Source: Salinivirgaceae bacterium
Lineage (GTDB): Bacteria > Bacteroidota > Bacteroidia > Bacteroidales > SZUA-534
NCBI GenBank assembly: GCA_017557785.1
Contig: JAFYYA010000031.1
Coordinates: 1-52,473, forward strand
Length of the DNA stretch: 52,473 nt
Reading direction: 5' to 3'
The position numbers and the translations under genes are program-made. The notes under the pieces were generated by a model. It did no database searches. It worked only from the letters and a program-made list of their open reading frames with translations, and was not told the DNA's origin. Positions 7,674-15,163 of this stretch are shown here, piece by piece. The stretch's first letter is position 1. Each line of letters opens with the position of its first letter.

Positions 7674-8591
7674 TTATTTCTTTTTGATTTTGTCGTATTT
7701 CGACAGGTTCGAAGCGTCAATCTCTTTCAGAAAATTGTACACTTTGTTCTGCTGCGCCTGGTCCGACGAGTTCGAGAAGATGTTGACAATTTCATCGGCT
7801 TTGGCGTCGAAGAAAATCGACATCAGGTATGAGTCGGACTTCTGACGGTGAACCTTCAGCAGGTCGTTCATTCCTTCGGCAATCGATGCGCAGCCGTCGG
7901 CAAGGCGCGTGCCCATAAGGTCGAGCCCAAGGCGGTGATACTTATAAATATACTCGCGGATGGGCGCGTAAATTGAGTTCATCAGGTTTTCGGCCAGCCA
8001 GTAGCGGTTGCGTTTGTTGGTCTCGAACGACTTCCAACCAGCGTAGTTCGAGCCTTGCGCGTTGTTCACAATCTTCTGCGCCTTCTCAAAATAGGGCGTG
8101 CCGCCCATCTTGCCGAACGAGTCGTAGTCGAAACCGATGATGATGTAAACGTAGTAGGCGATGAGCGATGTCAGTTCGTCGTGACTGTTCTCGTTGAAAA
8201 TCAGCGTCTCACCGTCGGCATATTTGAATTGAATGTTCTTGTCGAGAATGTTCAGCATCGGGCTGTCGTAGCCTGTGCCATACACGGGGCGGCTCGAAAC
8301 CACCTGCAGCGTGCCCTGAAACTCATCGCTGTAGACTTCTTTGGTGATGGTCAGCAGCATATTGCACTTGATGCGCTCTTCGGTCTTGAACACGTTGTTG
8401 GTCCAGATTTGATTGGTAACAAACTCGTTCAGAGCCTTTTGCATATTTTCATATTTCGAATTGTCACCGCCCTGAAGTTGAGAGTGATTCACTTGAATTC
8501 TGATTTCAAGTTCTTGAGCCGCAGCGCTTTGCGCGAATATTGCAACAAACAGTGCCGCAATCAGATATGCACGTTTCATCAGTCGGTTCAT
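7674..8591 (-). CDS. porD: DUF4835 / PorD-like type IX secretion protein
   Basis: 305 residues with a signal peptide (MKRAYLIAALFVAIFAQSAAAQ). The body matches DUF4835, the PorD family needed for type IX secretion in Bacteroidota: LEIRIQVNHSQLQGGDNSKY, IIIGFDYDSFGKMGGTPYF, YREY-like helices near NSIYAPIREYIYKYHRLGLD. The start at 8591 overlaps the coaBC stop in an ATGA arrangement, which implies translational coupling; an internal ATG at 8579 is an alternative. The gene order bamD, omega, coaBC, porD is the usual Bacteroidota arrangement. Confidence 0.92.
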   Translation of the reverse strand: MNRLMKRAYLIAALFVAIFAQSAAAQELEIRIQVNHSQLQGGDNSKYENMQKALNEFVTNQIWTNNVFKTEERIKCNMLLTITKEVYSDEFQGTLQVVSSRPVYGTGYDSPMLNILDKNIQFKYADGETLIFNENSHDELTSLIAYYVYIIIGFDYDSFGKMGGTPYFEKAQKIVNNAQGSNYAGWKSFETNKRNRYWLAENLMNSIYAPIREYIYKYHRLGLDLMGTRLADGCASIAEGMNDLLKVHRQKSDSYLMSIFFDAKADEIVNIFSNSSDQAQQNKVYNFLKEIDASNLSKYDKIKKK

Positions 8592-9802
8592 TGCTGTTTG
8601 TTGTTGAGCAGCGGCACCAGTTGCGCAATAATGTCGCGTGCCACCGCGTGTTTGTCTTTCTTCTGATAGTCAATCTGTTGGCCATCGTTTTTGATGATGG
8701 TCACGCGATTGGTGTCGCAGCAGAATCCAGCGCCCGCTTCGTTTGCGTTGTTGAACACGATGAAGTCAAGATTCTTCTTCTTCAACTTTTCGGCGGCGTT
8801 GGCCAGGCCGTTTTCAGTTTCGAGCGCGAACCCCACAAGCACCTGCCCCGAGCGTTTTGTTTTGCCCAGAGTGGCGGCAATGTCGGGTGTCGATTCAAGA
8901 GTGACGGTCATCTGCGCGTCGCTTTTCTTGATTTTCTGCCCTGCAATGTTGGCGGGGCGGTAGTCGGCCACGGCGGCGGCCATAATTGCCGCGTCGCAGT
9001 TGGCAAAGTTGGCGGTGCAGGCTTCAAACATCTGCTGCGCCGATTCCACATCGATGCGCTTGATTTTGGGGTTGGCGGTTGCCAGATTGACAGGCCCGCT
9101 CACTAGAATCACGCTTGCGCCTGCGTCGGCGGCCGCTTCGGCCAGTGCAAAACCCATCTTTCCCGACGAGTAGTTGCCGATAAACCGCACAGGGTCAATC
9201 TTTTCGTAAGTCGGCCCCGCAGTGACAAGCACCGTGCGGCCTTTGAGCGGTTGGTCGCTCTCAAAATAGTTCGCCAGCACGCCGACAATGGTTTCGGGTT
9301 CAGCCATACGGCCTTTGCCGCTCAGTCCGCTTGCCAGTTCGCCCGCTTCGGCATCAATGATGACGTCGCCTGTGGCTTTCAGTGTCGCGATGTTTCGCTG
9401 CGTGGCGGGATGGGCATACATATCAAGGTCCATCGCAGGTGCAACAAACACCTTGCCGCGCATCGACAGATAGGTTGTTGTGAGCAGGTTATCGGCAATG
9501 CCGTTGGCCATTTTCGCGATGGTGTTGGCTGTGGCGGGCGCCACAATCATCGCATCGGCCCAGAGCCCCAGCTTCACGTGGCTGTGCCAGTCGCCGTTTT
9601 CGGGGTTGAAGAACTCTGTGAGAACGGGGTTCTGCGAGAGCGTGGCAAACGTGAGCGGCGCCACGAACTGCTTTGCCGCGGGCGTCATCACAACCTTCAC
9701 GCTTGCGCCCTCTTTGACAAGCAAACGGGTAAGATTTGCAGCCTTGTATGCCGCAATTCCACCCGTCACGCCAAGTAATATGTTCTTACCCGATAAAGAC
9801 AC
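8588..9802 (-). CDS. coaBC: Bifunctional phosphopantothenoylcysteine decarboxylase/synthetase
   Basis: 404 residues, two-domain coenzyme A biosynthesis enzyme. The N-terminal flavoprotein decarboxylase (CoaC, about 1-180) shows GVTGGIAAYKA, the WHSHVKLGLWADAM catalytic-His region, NTIAKMANGIADNLLTT and PAMDLDMYAHP. The C-terminal synthetase (CoaB, about 188-400) shows TAGPTYEKIDPVRFIGNYSS and the AAVADYRP loop. It converts 4'-phosphopantothenate and cysteine to phosphopantetheine. The start is GTG at 9802, sharing one base with the omega gene stop. Confidence 0.97.
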   Translation of the reverse strand: MSLSGKNILLGVTGGIAAYKAANLTRLLVKEGASVKVVMTPAAKQFVAPLTFATLSQNPVLTEFFNPENGDWHSHVKLGLWADAMIVAPATANTIAKMANGIADNLLTTTYLSMRGKVFVAPAMDLDMYAHPATQRNIATLKATGDVIIDAEAGELASGLSGKGRMAEPETIVGVLANYFESDQPLKGRTVLVTAGPTYEKIDPVRFIGNYSSGKMGFALAEAAADAGASVILVSGPVNLATANPKIKRIDVESAQQMFEACTANFANCDAAIMAAAVADYRPANIAGQKIKKSDAQMTVTLESTPDIAATLGKTKRSGQVLVGFALETENGLANAAEKLKKKNLDFIVFNNANEAGAGFCCDTNRVTIIKNDGQQIDYQKKDKHAVARDIIAQLVPLLNNKQQ

Positions 9803-10128
9803 TATTCAAGTTCCTTCTCTGGTTTGCGCCAGTAAACCTTGTCGTTTACAAACTCGTCGATGGCCATCGATGTTGGTTTCGGCAGAGCCTCGTAGAACTT
9901 CGAAATCTCAATTTGTTCGCGGTTCTCAAAAACCTCTTCAAGGTTGTCGGTGTACGATGCGAACTCTTCGAGTTTCTTCTGCAGTTCTTCTTTAATCTCA
10001 ACAGAGATTTGGTTTGCGCGGCGCGAAAGCACAACGATGCTCTCGTACAGGTTGCCGGTTTCGTTCTCGATTGGTCTAACGTCGCGTGTAATGGTTGTTA
10101 CAGGCGCATTGCTTTTTTTGAAATCCAT
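9802..10128 (-). CDS. rpoZ: RNA polymerase omega-like subunit (RpoZ family)
   Basis: 108 residues matching the Bacteroidota omega-like protein: GNLYESIVVLSRRANQISVE corresponds to the N-terminal helix of omega that contacts the beta-prime subunit. It is expected to stabilise RNA polymerase. It sits 2 bp after bamD and shares one base with coaBC, a conserved context in this phylum, which is the main support for the assignment. Confidence 0.9.
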   Translation of the reverse strand: MDFKKSNAPVTTITRDVRPIENETGNLYESIVVLSRRANQISVEIKEELQKKLEEFASYTDNLEEVFENREQIEISKFYEALPKPTSMAIDEFVNDKVYWRKPEKELE

Positions 10129-10130
10129 TT

Positions 10131-10931
10131 TTATAAATTTTTAATCTTGTCAACTGACTGTTTATACATATTTTCTATTTCCGGAACATATTGTGATTCA
10201 GGATATTCGTCAACAAACGAATAATATTCTGTTACCGTATTCTGATAGCGTTCGGCGCGTTTGCTCTCAATGCTGTTTTCAGCCAGCAGAAAGTTCGATT
10301 TCACAATCATGTACATCACTTCTTCGCGATGCCGTGTGTCGGGATACTCTTTAAGGCAATTCTTCAGAGTGATGGTAGCCGACTGATATTCACCAAGTTT
10401 GTAATACAGTTTTGCAGTCAAGAACGCTTTTTGTTCAAGTTTCTCGCGCATTTCAGTAATAACGGCGTTAGCTTCGTTAATGTGCTCGCCTTGCGGATAT
10501 TTGTTCAGATACACCTGCATGGCGTCGATGGCCTTTTGTGTGCAAGTCTGGTCCAAATCAACGCGCGGCGAATCCTTGTAGTAGCACTCAGCGTTCATGA
10601 AATATGCTTCTTCCGATTTTGTCGAATAGGGGTAGGTGCGGTAGAACGACTCAAAATAGTATGCAGCCATTGTGAAATCGTGCATCTTGTAGTGGCAGTA
10701 GGCGTAGAGCATCTGTGCTTCTTCGGCTTTGTCGGATCCGCGAAGTACGCTCACCACGTCGTCGAGCAGTGCTTTTGCGTGGTAGTAGTCTTCATAATCG
10801 TAATAGTCTTTCGCCTTCTGGTACTTCATCATGTAGTCGCCGCTCTTCTGTATCTTGTAGTATTCGCTACAATTCGTGAACAGCATTCCTGCCATCAGAA
10901 CCATTAAAAACGATATAGCCTTTTTGCTCAT
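10131..10931 (-). CDS. bamD: Outer-membrane assembly lipoprotein BamD
   Basis: 266 residues from the ATG at 10931; a GTG six bases upstream is possible. Lipobox LFTNC with Cys21. The rest is TPR-like helical repeats: AKALLDDVVSVLRGSDKAEEAQML, AAYYFESFYRTYPYSTKSEEA, QKAIDAMQVYLNKYPQGEHINEA, SATITLKNCLKEYPDTRHREE. BamD is the essential partner of BamA that inserts beta-barrel proteins in the outer membrane. It is the first gene of the minus-strand operon bamD-rpoZ-coaBC-porD-methyltransferase. Confidence 0.95.
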   Translation of the reverse strand: MSKKAISFLMVLMAGMLFTNCSEYYKIQKSGDYMMKYQKAKDYYDYEDYYHAKALLDDVVSVLRGSDKAEEAQMLYAYCHYKMHDFTMAAYYFESFYRTYPYSTKSEEAYFMNAECYYKDSPRVDLDQTCTQKAIDAMQVYLNKYPQGEHINEANAVITEMREKLEQKAFLTAKLYYKLGEYQSATITLKNCLKEYPDTRHREEVMYMIVKSNFLLAENSIESKRAERYQNTVTEYYSFVDEYPESQYVPEIENMYKQSVDKIKNL

Positions 10932-10998
10932 AATCACACTAAAACGCCATTATAACGTGAAAATCCCCAGTTTATTGACTGGATTTCACTTAGGGCTG

Positions 10999-11025
10999 CA
11001 AATATAATCAATAGGTTGATACAAA
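10999..11025 (-). promoter_or_regulatory. Putative promoter of the bamD operon
   Basis: On the minus strand a -7 box TATATTTG (11006-10999) fits the Bacteroidota consensus TAnnTTTG, with a TTTG at 11025-11022. The spacer is about 15 bases, shorter than the usual 19-21, so the -33 assignment is weak. The -7 box lies 68 bases upstream of the bamD ATG. Confidence 0.4.
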
Positions 11026-11172
11026 CGTTGATAAAAAACAGGCTATTTTCATATCGTTGCCGATAGGCGTGTATCCAACTTTTTTCCTGAAAAAAACTTG
11101 TGCGCTTGCCCAACTCATCAAAATAAATGTAAATTGCACCTTTAATTTTAATGATCACTAAACAACTTTACA

Positions 11173-13146
11173 ATGGTTAAGAAACTTTTTTCATTGACAC
11201 TGCTTGCCTGCTCGGCGGTGGGGCTTATGGCTCAGCCTGCGGGTGGCAAAAAAATCAGCAATGAGCTGATTGGTATTTTCTTTGAAGACATCAGTTCGTC
11301 GGCCGATGGCGGATTGAGCGCCGAGCTGGTTCAGAACGGCTCGTTTGAGTACAATCCGTCGGAACGCGACGGCTGGGGGCCTGGCACAATGTGGAAGGCC
11401 ATCCGCCCCGGACACTCGCTCGGATATCCCGAAGCACGCCAAATTGAACCGCTGAACGAGAACAACCCCAACTACATGCGCATTCATGTTGAACGCGTTG
11501 GACATTTCCGCGATTTCAATGGCTGGACTGGTACAGGCTTGCAGAACGACGGCTTTGACGGAATACGTATTGCGGCAGATGCCAAGTACGATTTTTCTGC
11601 CTTCATGCGCAACCCCGATGGTGTTGACAAAGACGTGCGCGTGGCAGTTGTACAACCTGGACGCGGCTGGCGCAGCCAACCAACCATCATTCTCGACACC
11701 ACATTCAAGGTATCGGGCAAGGACTGGAAAAAATATGAGTACACGCTCACATCGAAACAGGCCTGCGACAGCGCCTGCCTGCAGATTTTGGCGCTTACAG
11801 TGGGTGATATCGATGTTGACATGATTTCGCTGATGCCGCAGGACACCTACAAAGGTCACGGAATGCGCAAGGATTTGGCACAGGCTCTGGCCGATTTGAA
11901 TCCGAAGTTCATGCGCTTCCCTGGCGGATGCGTAGTGCACGGCGGTGGCGACGGATTCTGGAACACCTATATGTGGAAAAACACTGTTGGTCCGCGCGAG
12001 CAGCGCAAGGCACAGAAGAACACCTGGGGCTACCATCAGTCGCTCACCATCGGCTACTATGAGTATTTCCAATTCTGCGAAGACCTTGGAATGCAGCCGG
12101 TTCCGATTCTGCCATGCGGTGTAAACTGCCAAGGCTCAAATGGCGGTTGGAACATGTATCCCACTCAGGCTCAGGACGCTTGCCCGATGGAAGATATGGA
12201 ACAGTGGACGCAGGACGCACTCGACCTGATTGAGTGGGCCAACGGCGACGCTAGCACAAAATGGGGCAAAGTCCGCGCCGATGCCGGCCACCCGAAACCA
12301 TTCGGCCTTAAGTATTTAGGCTTGGGCAACGAAGAGAAGATTTCGCCCGAGTTCGAAGAGCGTTTTAAATATATGTATAACAAGATTAAGGCAAAATATC
12401 CTGATATTGTGATTGTTGGAACAGCCGGACCTGGTTCGCATCCCGACAATCCCGACTATCAGAATGGCTGGCGCATTGCCGAAGAAGTAGGTCTGCCAAT
12501 CATCGATGAGCATTACTATGAGCCGCGCGACTATTTCCTGAACAAACGCCAATACGACAATTATCCGCGCGACCGCAAGACTAAGGTTTATCTTGGCGAG
12601 TATGCCGCAAAGGACAAAAAACTGATTGACGCTTTGGCTGAAGGACTTTATCTGCTTCACGTTGAGCGCAATGGCGATGTGGTTGTAATGACTTCGTACG
12701 CACCGCTTTTTGCCCGCAAAGGCGCCACCAACTGGAACCCTGATTTGATTTATTTCGACAACGAAAAGCCTTATCTCACTTGCAGTTACTACGTTCAGCA
12801 GTTGTTTGGTCAGTCGAACGGCGATTACTATTATGGTGATTGCGTGAAATTTGACCGCGCCGATGATAACCTGCTTGGTCAGTCGGTTATCTACGACAGC
12901 AAAACAAAGAAACTGTTTGTGAAGGTCTGCAATGCAAGTTCTTCGGCTGCTCAAGCCAATATCGACCTTAGCCGCTTCAAGGTTAAGCCTAACGCAGTGA
13001 AAACAACTCTTTCTGGCAATCCCGACGACGAGAACAACTACGACCGTCAGCCAGTTGTGCCAATGAAGGAAAATGTCAGCATCAAAGGCAAATTTGCAGA
13101 GAAAATCTTGCCTTACTCATTCGTAATGTGGACGATACAGTTGTAA
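11173..13146 (+). CDS. Secreted alpha-L-arabinofuranosidase, GH51
   Basis: 657 residues with signal peptide MVKKLFSLTLLACSAVGLMAQ. N-terminal region includes the GH51-typical GIFFEDISSSADGGLSAELV, followed by a carbohydrate-binding-like beta region, then the barrel. The acid/base is Glu387 in GLGNEE and the nucleophile Glu476 in VYLGEYA. MRFPGGCVVHGG is another family motif. It releases arabinose from arabinan or arabinoxylan side chains. It stands alone: a terminator follows at 13164 and the upstream neighbour is divergent. Confidence 0.95.
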   Translation: MVKKLFSLTLLACSAVGLMAQPAGGKKISNELIGIFFEDISSSADGGLSAELVQNGSFEYNPSERDGWGPGTMWKAIRPGHSLGYPEARQIEPLNENNPNYMRIHVERVGHFRDFNGWTGTGLQNDGFDGIRIAADAKYDFSAFMRNPDGVDKDVRVAVVQPGRGWRSQPTIILDTTFKVSGKDWKKYEYTLTSKQACDSACLQILALTVGDIDVDMISLMPQDTYKGHGMRKDLAQALADLNPKFMRFPGGCVVHGGGDGFWNTYMWKNTVGPREQRKAQKNTWGYHQSLTIGYYEYFQFCEDLGMQPVPILPCGVNCQGSNGGWNMYPTQAQDACPMEDMEQWTQDALDLIEWANGDASTKWGKVRADAGHPKPFGLKYLGLGNEEKISPEFEERFKYMYNKIKAKYPDIVIVGTAGPGSHPDNPDYQNGWRIAEEVGLPIIDEHYYEPRDYFLNKRQYDNYPRDRKTKVYLGEYAAKDKKLIDALAEGLYLLHVERNGDVVVMTSYAPLFARKGATNWNPDLIYFDNEKPYLTCSYYVQQLFGQSNGDYYYGDCVKFDRADDNLLGQSVIYDSKTKKLFVKVCNASSSAAQANIDLSRFKVKPNAVKTTLSGNPDDENNYDRQPVVPMKENVSIKGKFAEKILPYSFVMWTIQL

Positions 13147-13163
13147 GATTTAGTATTAAGAAT

Positions 13164-13193
13164 AAAAAAGGCGGAAAACTTCCGCCTTTTTTT
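13164..13193. terminator. Hairpin terminator after the GH51 gene
   Basis: Stem AAAAAGGCGGAA / TTCCGCCTTTTT with a 4-base loop and a T-run, 17 bp after the GH51 stop. Its A-run on the other side lets it also serve the convergent FKBP gene. Confidence 0.9.
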
Positions 13194-13221
13194 GTGCTTT
13201 TTATTGAGTTCAGAATCAAAG

Positions 13222-14046
13222 TTACTCTTCCGTCCCCACCAGCCACACTTCGAAAATGAGTGTTGCAAATGGCGGAATGGGACCAGCCTGTTGGTCGCCG
13301 TAGGCAAGGGGCGACGGGATGATGAGCGTTGCACGGCCGCCACGGCGCATCCGGGCCACACCTTCTTCCAGTCCTTGAATCACATCCCGGGCGCCAAGTT
13401 TGAATTTTAACGGTTCGCGCCGGCCATACGATGAGTCGAACGTTTGGCCGTTCAGGAAATAACCTTCGTAGTGGATGGCAACCATCTTGCCGGGAATCGG
13501 CGCAGGACCTGTACCTTTCTCGGTTTCAATATAATAAAGGCCGCTCATTGTTGGTTCAATGTCGATATTGTTTTTCTGAAGATACTCGCTGAGCAACTGG
13601 TCTTCTTCTCGTTCGCCGGCAATGCGTGCGGCTTCACGGTCGCGCTCAAACTCTTCGCGGCTAATCACGTCAACCATCTTCACCGAAACCGTCAGCAGAC
13701 TGTCGTTGGTCAGTGTCTGGTTGTTGCCGTAGAACCGCGCTTGCAGGCGGAAGTCGGCGCTGTCGCCCCTGTGCATCATCAGCAGGCCTTCTTCAACCGA
13801 TGGTTGCCCGGCAGGTGTCGCCTTCAGTTGCATCTTGAAAAGCGGTGTTTCGTCAACTATTTGCCCTTGCTGATTACGGCACGTCAGGCGGATGGCCACA
13901 ATATCGCCCACGGCGGGTTGCGGCGCGTCGGTGTTGGCGATGACGATTTTGTACTCAAGTCCCGACGGGGTGGTGTTGAATCCGCTGGTGCAGGCTGCGA
14001 AAACTGTTGCTACAAAGGCGGTTACGATTAAAGATGAATGCTTCAT
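13222..14046 (-). CDS. FKBP-type peptidyl-prolyl isomerase, lipoprotein (second)
   Basis: 274 residues; lipobox VFAAC with Cys19. Residues about 30-125 look like a degenerate FKBP module (PAVGDIVAIRLTCRNQQGQI), and about 170-274 form the catalytic FKBP domain (MVAIHYEGYFLNGQTFDSSY, VIQGLEEGVARMRRGGRATL, PLAYGDQQ, ATLIFEVWLV). It is anchored in the envelope and probably helps fold exported proteins. It resembles the FKBP gene at 4978 in anchoring but has a different N-terminal half. It is a single gene, convergent with GH51. Confidence 0.92.
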   Translation of the reverse strand: MKHSSLIVTAFVATVFAACTSGFNTTPSGLEYKIVIANTDAPQPAVGDIVAIRLTCRNQQGQIVDETPLFKMQLKATPAGQPSVEEGLLMMHRGDSADFRLQARFYGNNQTLTNDSLLTVSVKMVDVISREEFERDREAARIAGEREEDQLLSEYLQKNNIDIEPTMSGLYYIETEKGTGPAPIPGKMVAIHYEGYFLNGQTFDSSYGRREPLKFKLGARDVIQGLEEGVARMRRGGRATLIIPSPLAYGDQQAGPIPPFATLIFEVWLVGTEE

Positions 14047-14063
14047 TATGTTGATTGTTTGCC

Positions 14064-14071
14064 CAAAAATA
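14064..14071 (-). promoter_or_regulatory. Putative -7 box of the second FKBP gene
   Basis: TATTTTTG on the minus strand fits TAnnTTTG and lies 18 bases upstream of the start codon. No convincing -33 box was seen. Confidence 0.35.
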
Positions 14072-14156
14072 AGCGATTTCGGTCAATTATCGCCATTCTT
14101 TATGTGCGGCTGTTGCCGAAAATCGCCATCTTTGAAGTCAAAATTTGCTGAAAAAG

Positions 14157-15107
14157 ATGAAAATAGTTGTTCTCGATGGCTATTGCCTGAACCCTGGCGA
14201 CCTTGATTGGTCTGGCTTTGAGCCGATTGGTCCGATTACGGTTTACGATCGCACGCCGGCCGCGCTCACTGTTGAACGTTCGAAAGATGCCGACGTGCTG
14301 CTCACAAACAAAACGGTTCTGAATGTCGAAAATATGTCGCAAATGCCTAATCTTAAATATGTTGGCGTTTTGGCAACGGGCTACAACGTCGTCGATTTGG
14401 AATATGCCGCAAGTCGTGGAATCACGGTGACAAACATTCCGGCCTACAGCACGGCATCGGTGGCGCAAATGGTTTTTGCTCATATACTTAATATCACCAA
14501 TTCGGTTGAGCATCACTCGCAACTTGTGCGCGACGGTGCGTGGACTCGCAGCATCGATTTCTGCTTTTGGAACCGCCCGCAAGTTGAGTTGGCCGGCAAA
14601 ACCATTGGGCTTGTGGGGCTTGGCAACACAGGAATGGCCACGGCACGCATTGCTCTGGCTTTTGGAATGAAGGTGATTGCCGTAACAACCAAAAAGAACT
14701 TGCCCGATGGCATTAAAAGTGTGTCGTACAGCGATTTATGGCAGCAAAGCGACATTGTCAGTTTGCATTGCCCATTGACCGCCGATACGCGTAATTTGGT
14801 GAGTGCCAACACAATTGCGCAAATGAAGCCGTCGGCGATACTGATAAATACCGGCCGCGGACCGCTCGTTGATGAGCAGGCGCTTGCCGATGCACTCAAC
14901 AGCGGACGCATTGCCGCCGCAGCCGTCGATGTGCTCTCAACCGAACCGCCTGCAGCCAACAATCCACTGCTCACGGCCCGCAACTGCTACATCACCCCGC
15001 ACATTGCGTGGGCCACCCGTGAAGCCCGCCAGCGCCTAATGGATATCGCCGTTGGCAACTTGAAAGCATTTGCTTTTGGGAAGCCAGTGAATGTGGTGAA
15101 GGGGTAG
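14157..15107 (+). CDS. D-2-hydroxyacid dehydrogenase (glycerate dehydrogenase-like)
   Basis: 316 residues from the ATG at 14157 (MKIVVLDGYCLNPGDLDWSG). The NAD-binding motif is GLVGLGNTGMATA. Catalytic residues are recognisable: Arg in INTGRGPLVD, Glu in STEPP, and His in ITPHIAW. The N-terminus VVLDGYCLNPGDL is typical of HprA-like hydroxypyruvate/glycerate dehydrogenases, so reduction of hydroxypyruvate or a related 2-ketoacid is likely. It is monocistronic with its own terminator. Confidence 0.93.
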   Translation: MKIVVLDGYCLNPGDLDWSGFEPIGPITVYDRTPAALTVERSKDADVLLTNKTVLNVENMSQMPNLKYVGVLATGYNVVDLEYAASRGITVTNIPAYSTASVAQMVFAHILNITNSVEHHSQLVRDGAWTRSIDFCFWNRPQVELAGKTIGLVGLGNTGMATARIALAFGMKVIAVTTKKNLPDGIKSVSYSDLWQQSDIVSLHCPLTADTRNLVSANTIAQMKPSAILINTGRGPLVDEQALADALNSGRIAAAAVDVLSTEPPAANNPLLTARNCYITPHIAWATREARQRLMDIAVGNLKAFAFGKPVNVVKG

Positions 15108-15113
15108 ATACCA

Positions 15114-15147
15114 AAAACGCCGCATCTTTACAAGGTGCGGCGTTTGT
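15114..15147. terminator. Hairpin terminator after the hydroxyacid dehydrogenase gene
   Basis: Stem AACGCCGCA / TGCGGCGTT around an 11-base loop, followed by a T-rich stretch, between convergent genes. Confidence 0.85.
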
Positions 15148-15163
15148 TTTGTGTATCAGTATA

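Noticed and set aside
10934-11158. 74-codon minus-strand frame upstream of bamD
   Set aside because: It overlaps the probable bamD promoter and leader, lacks a clear start or domain, and looks like intergenic sequence.
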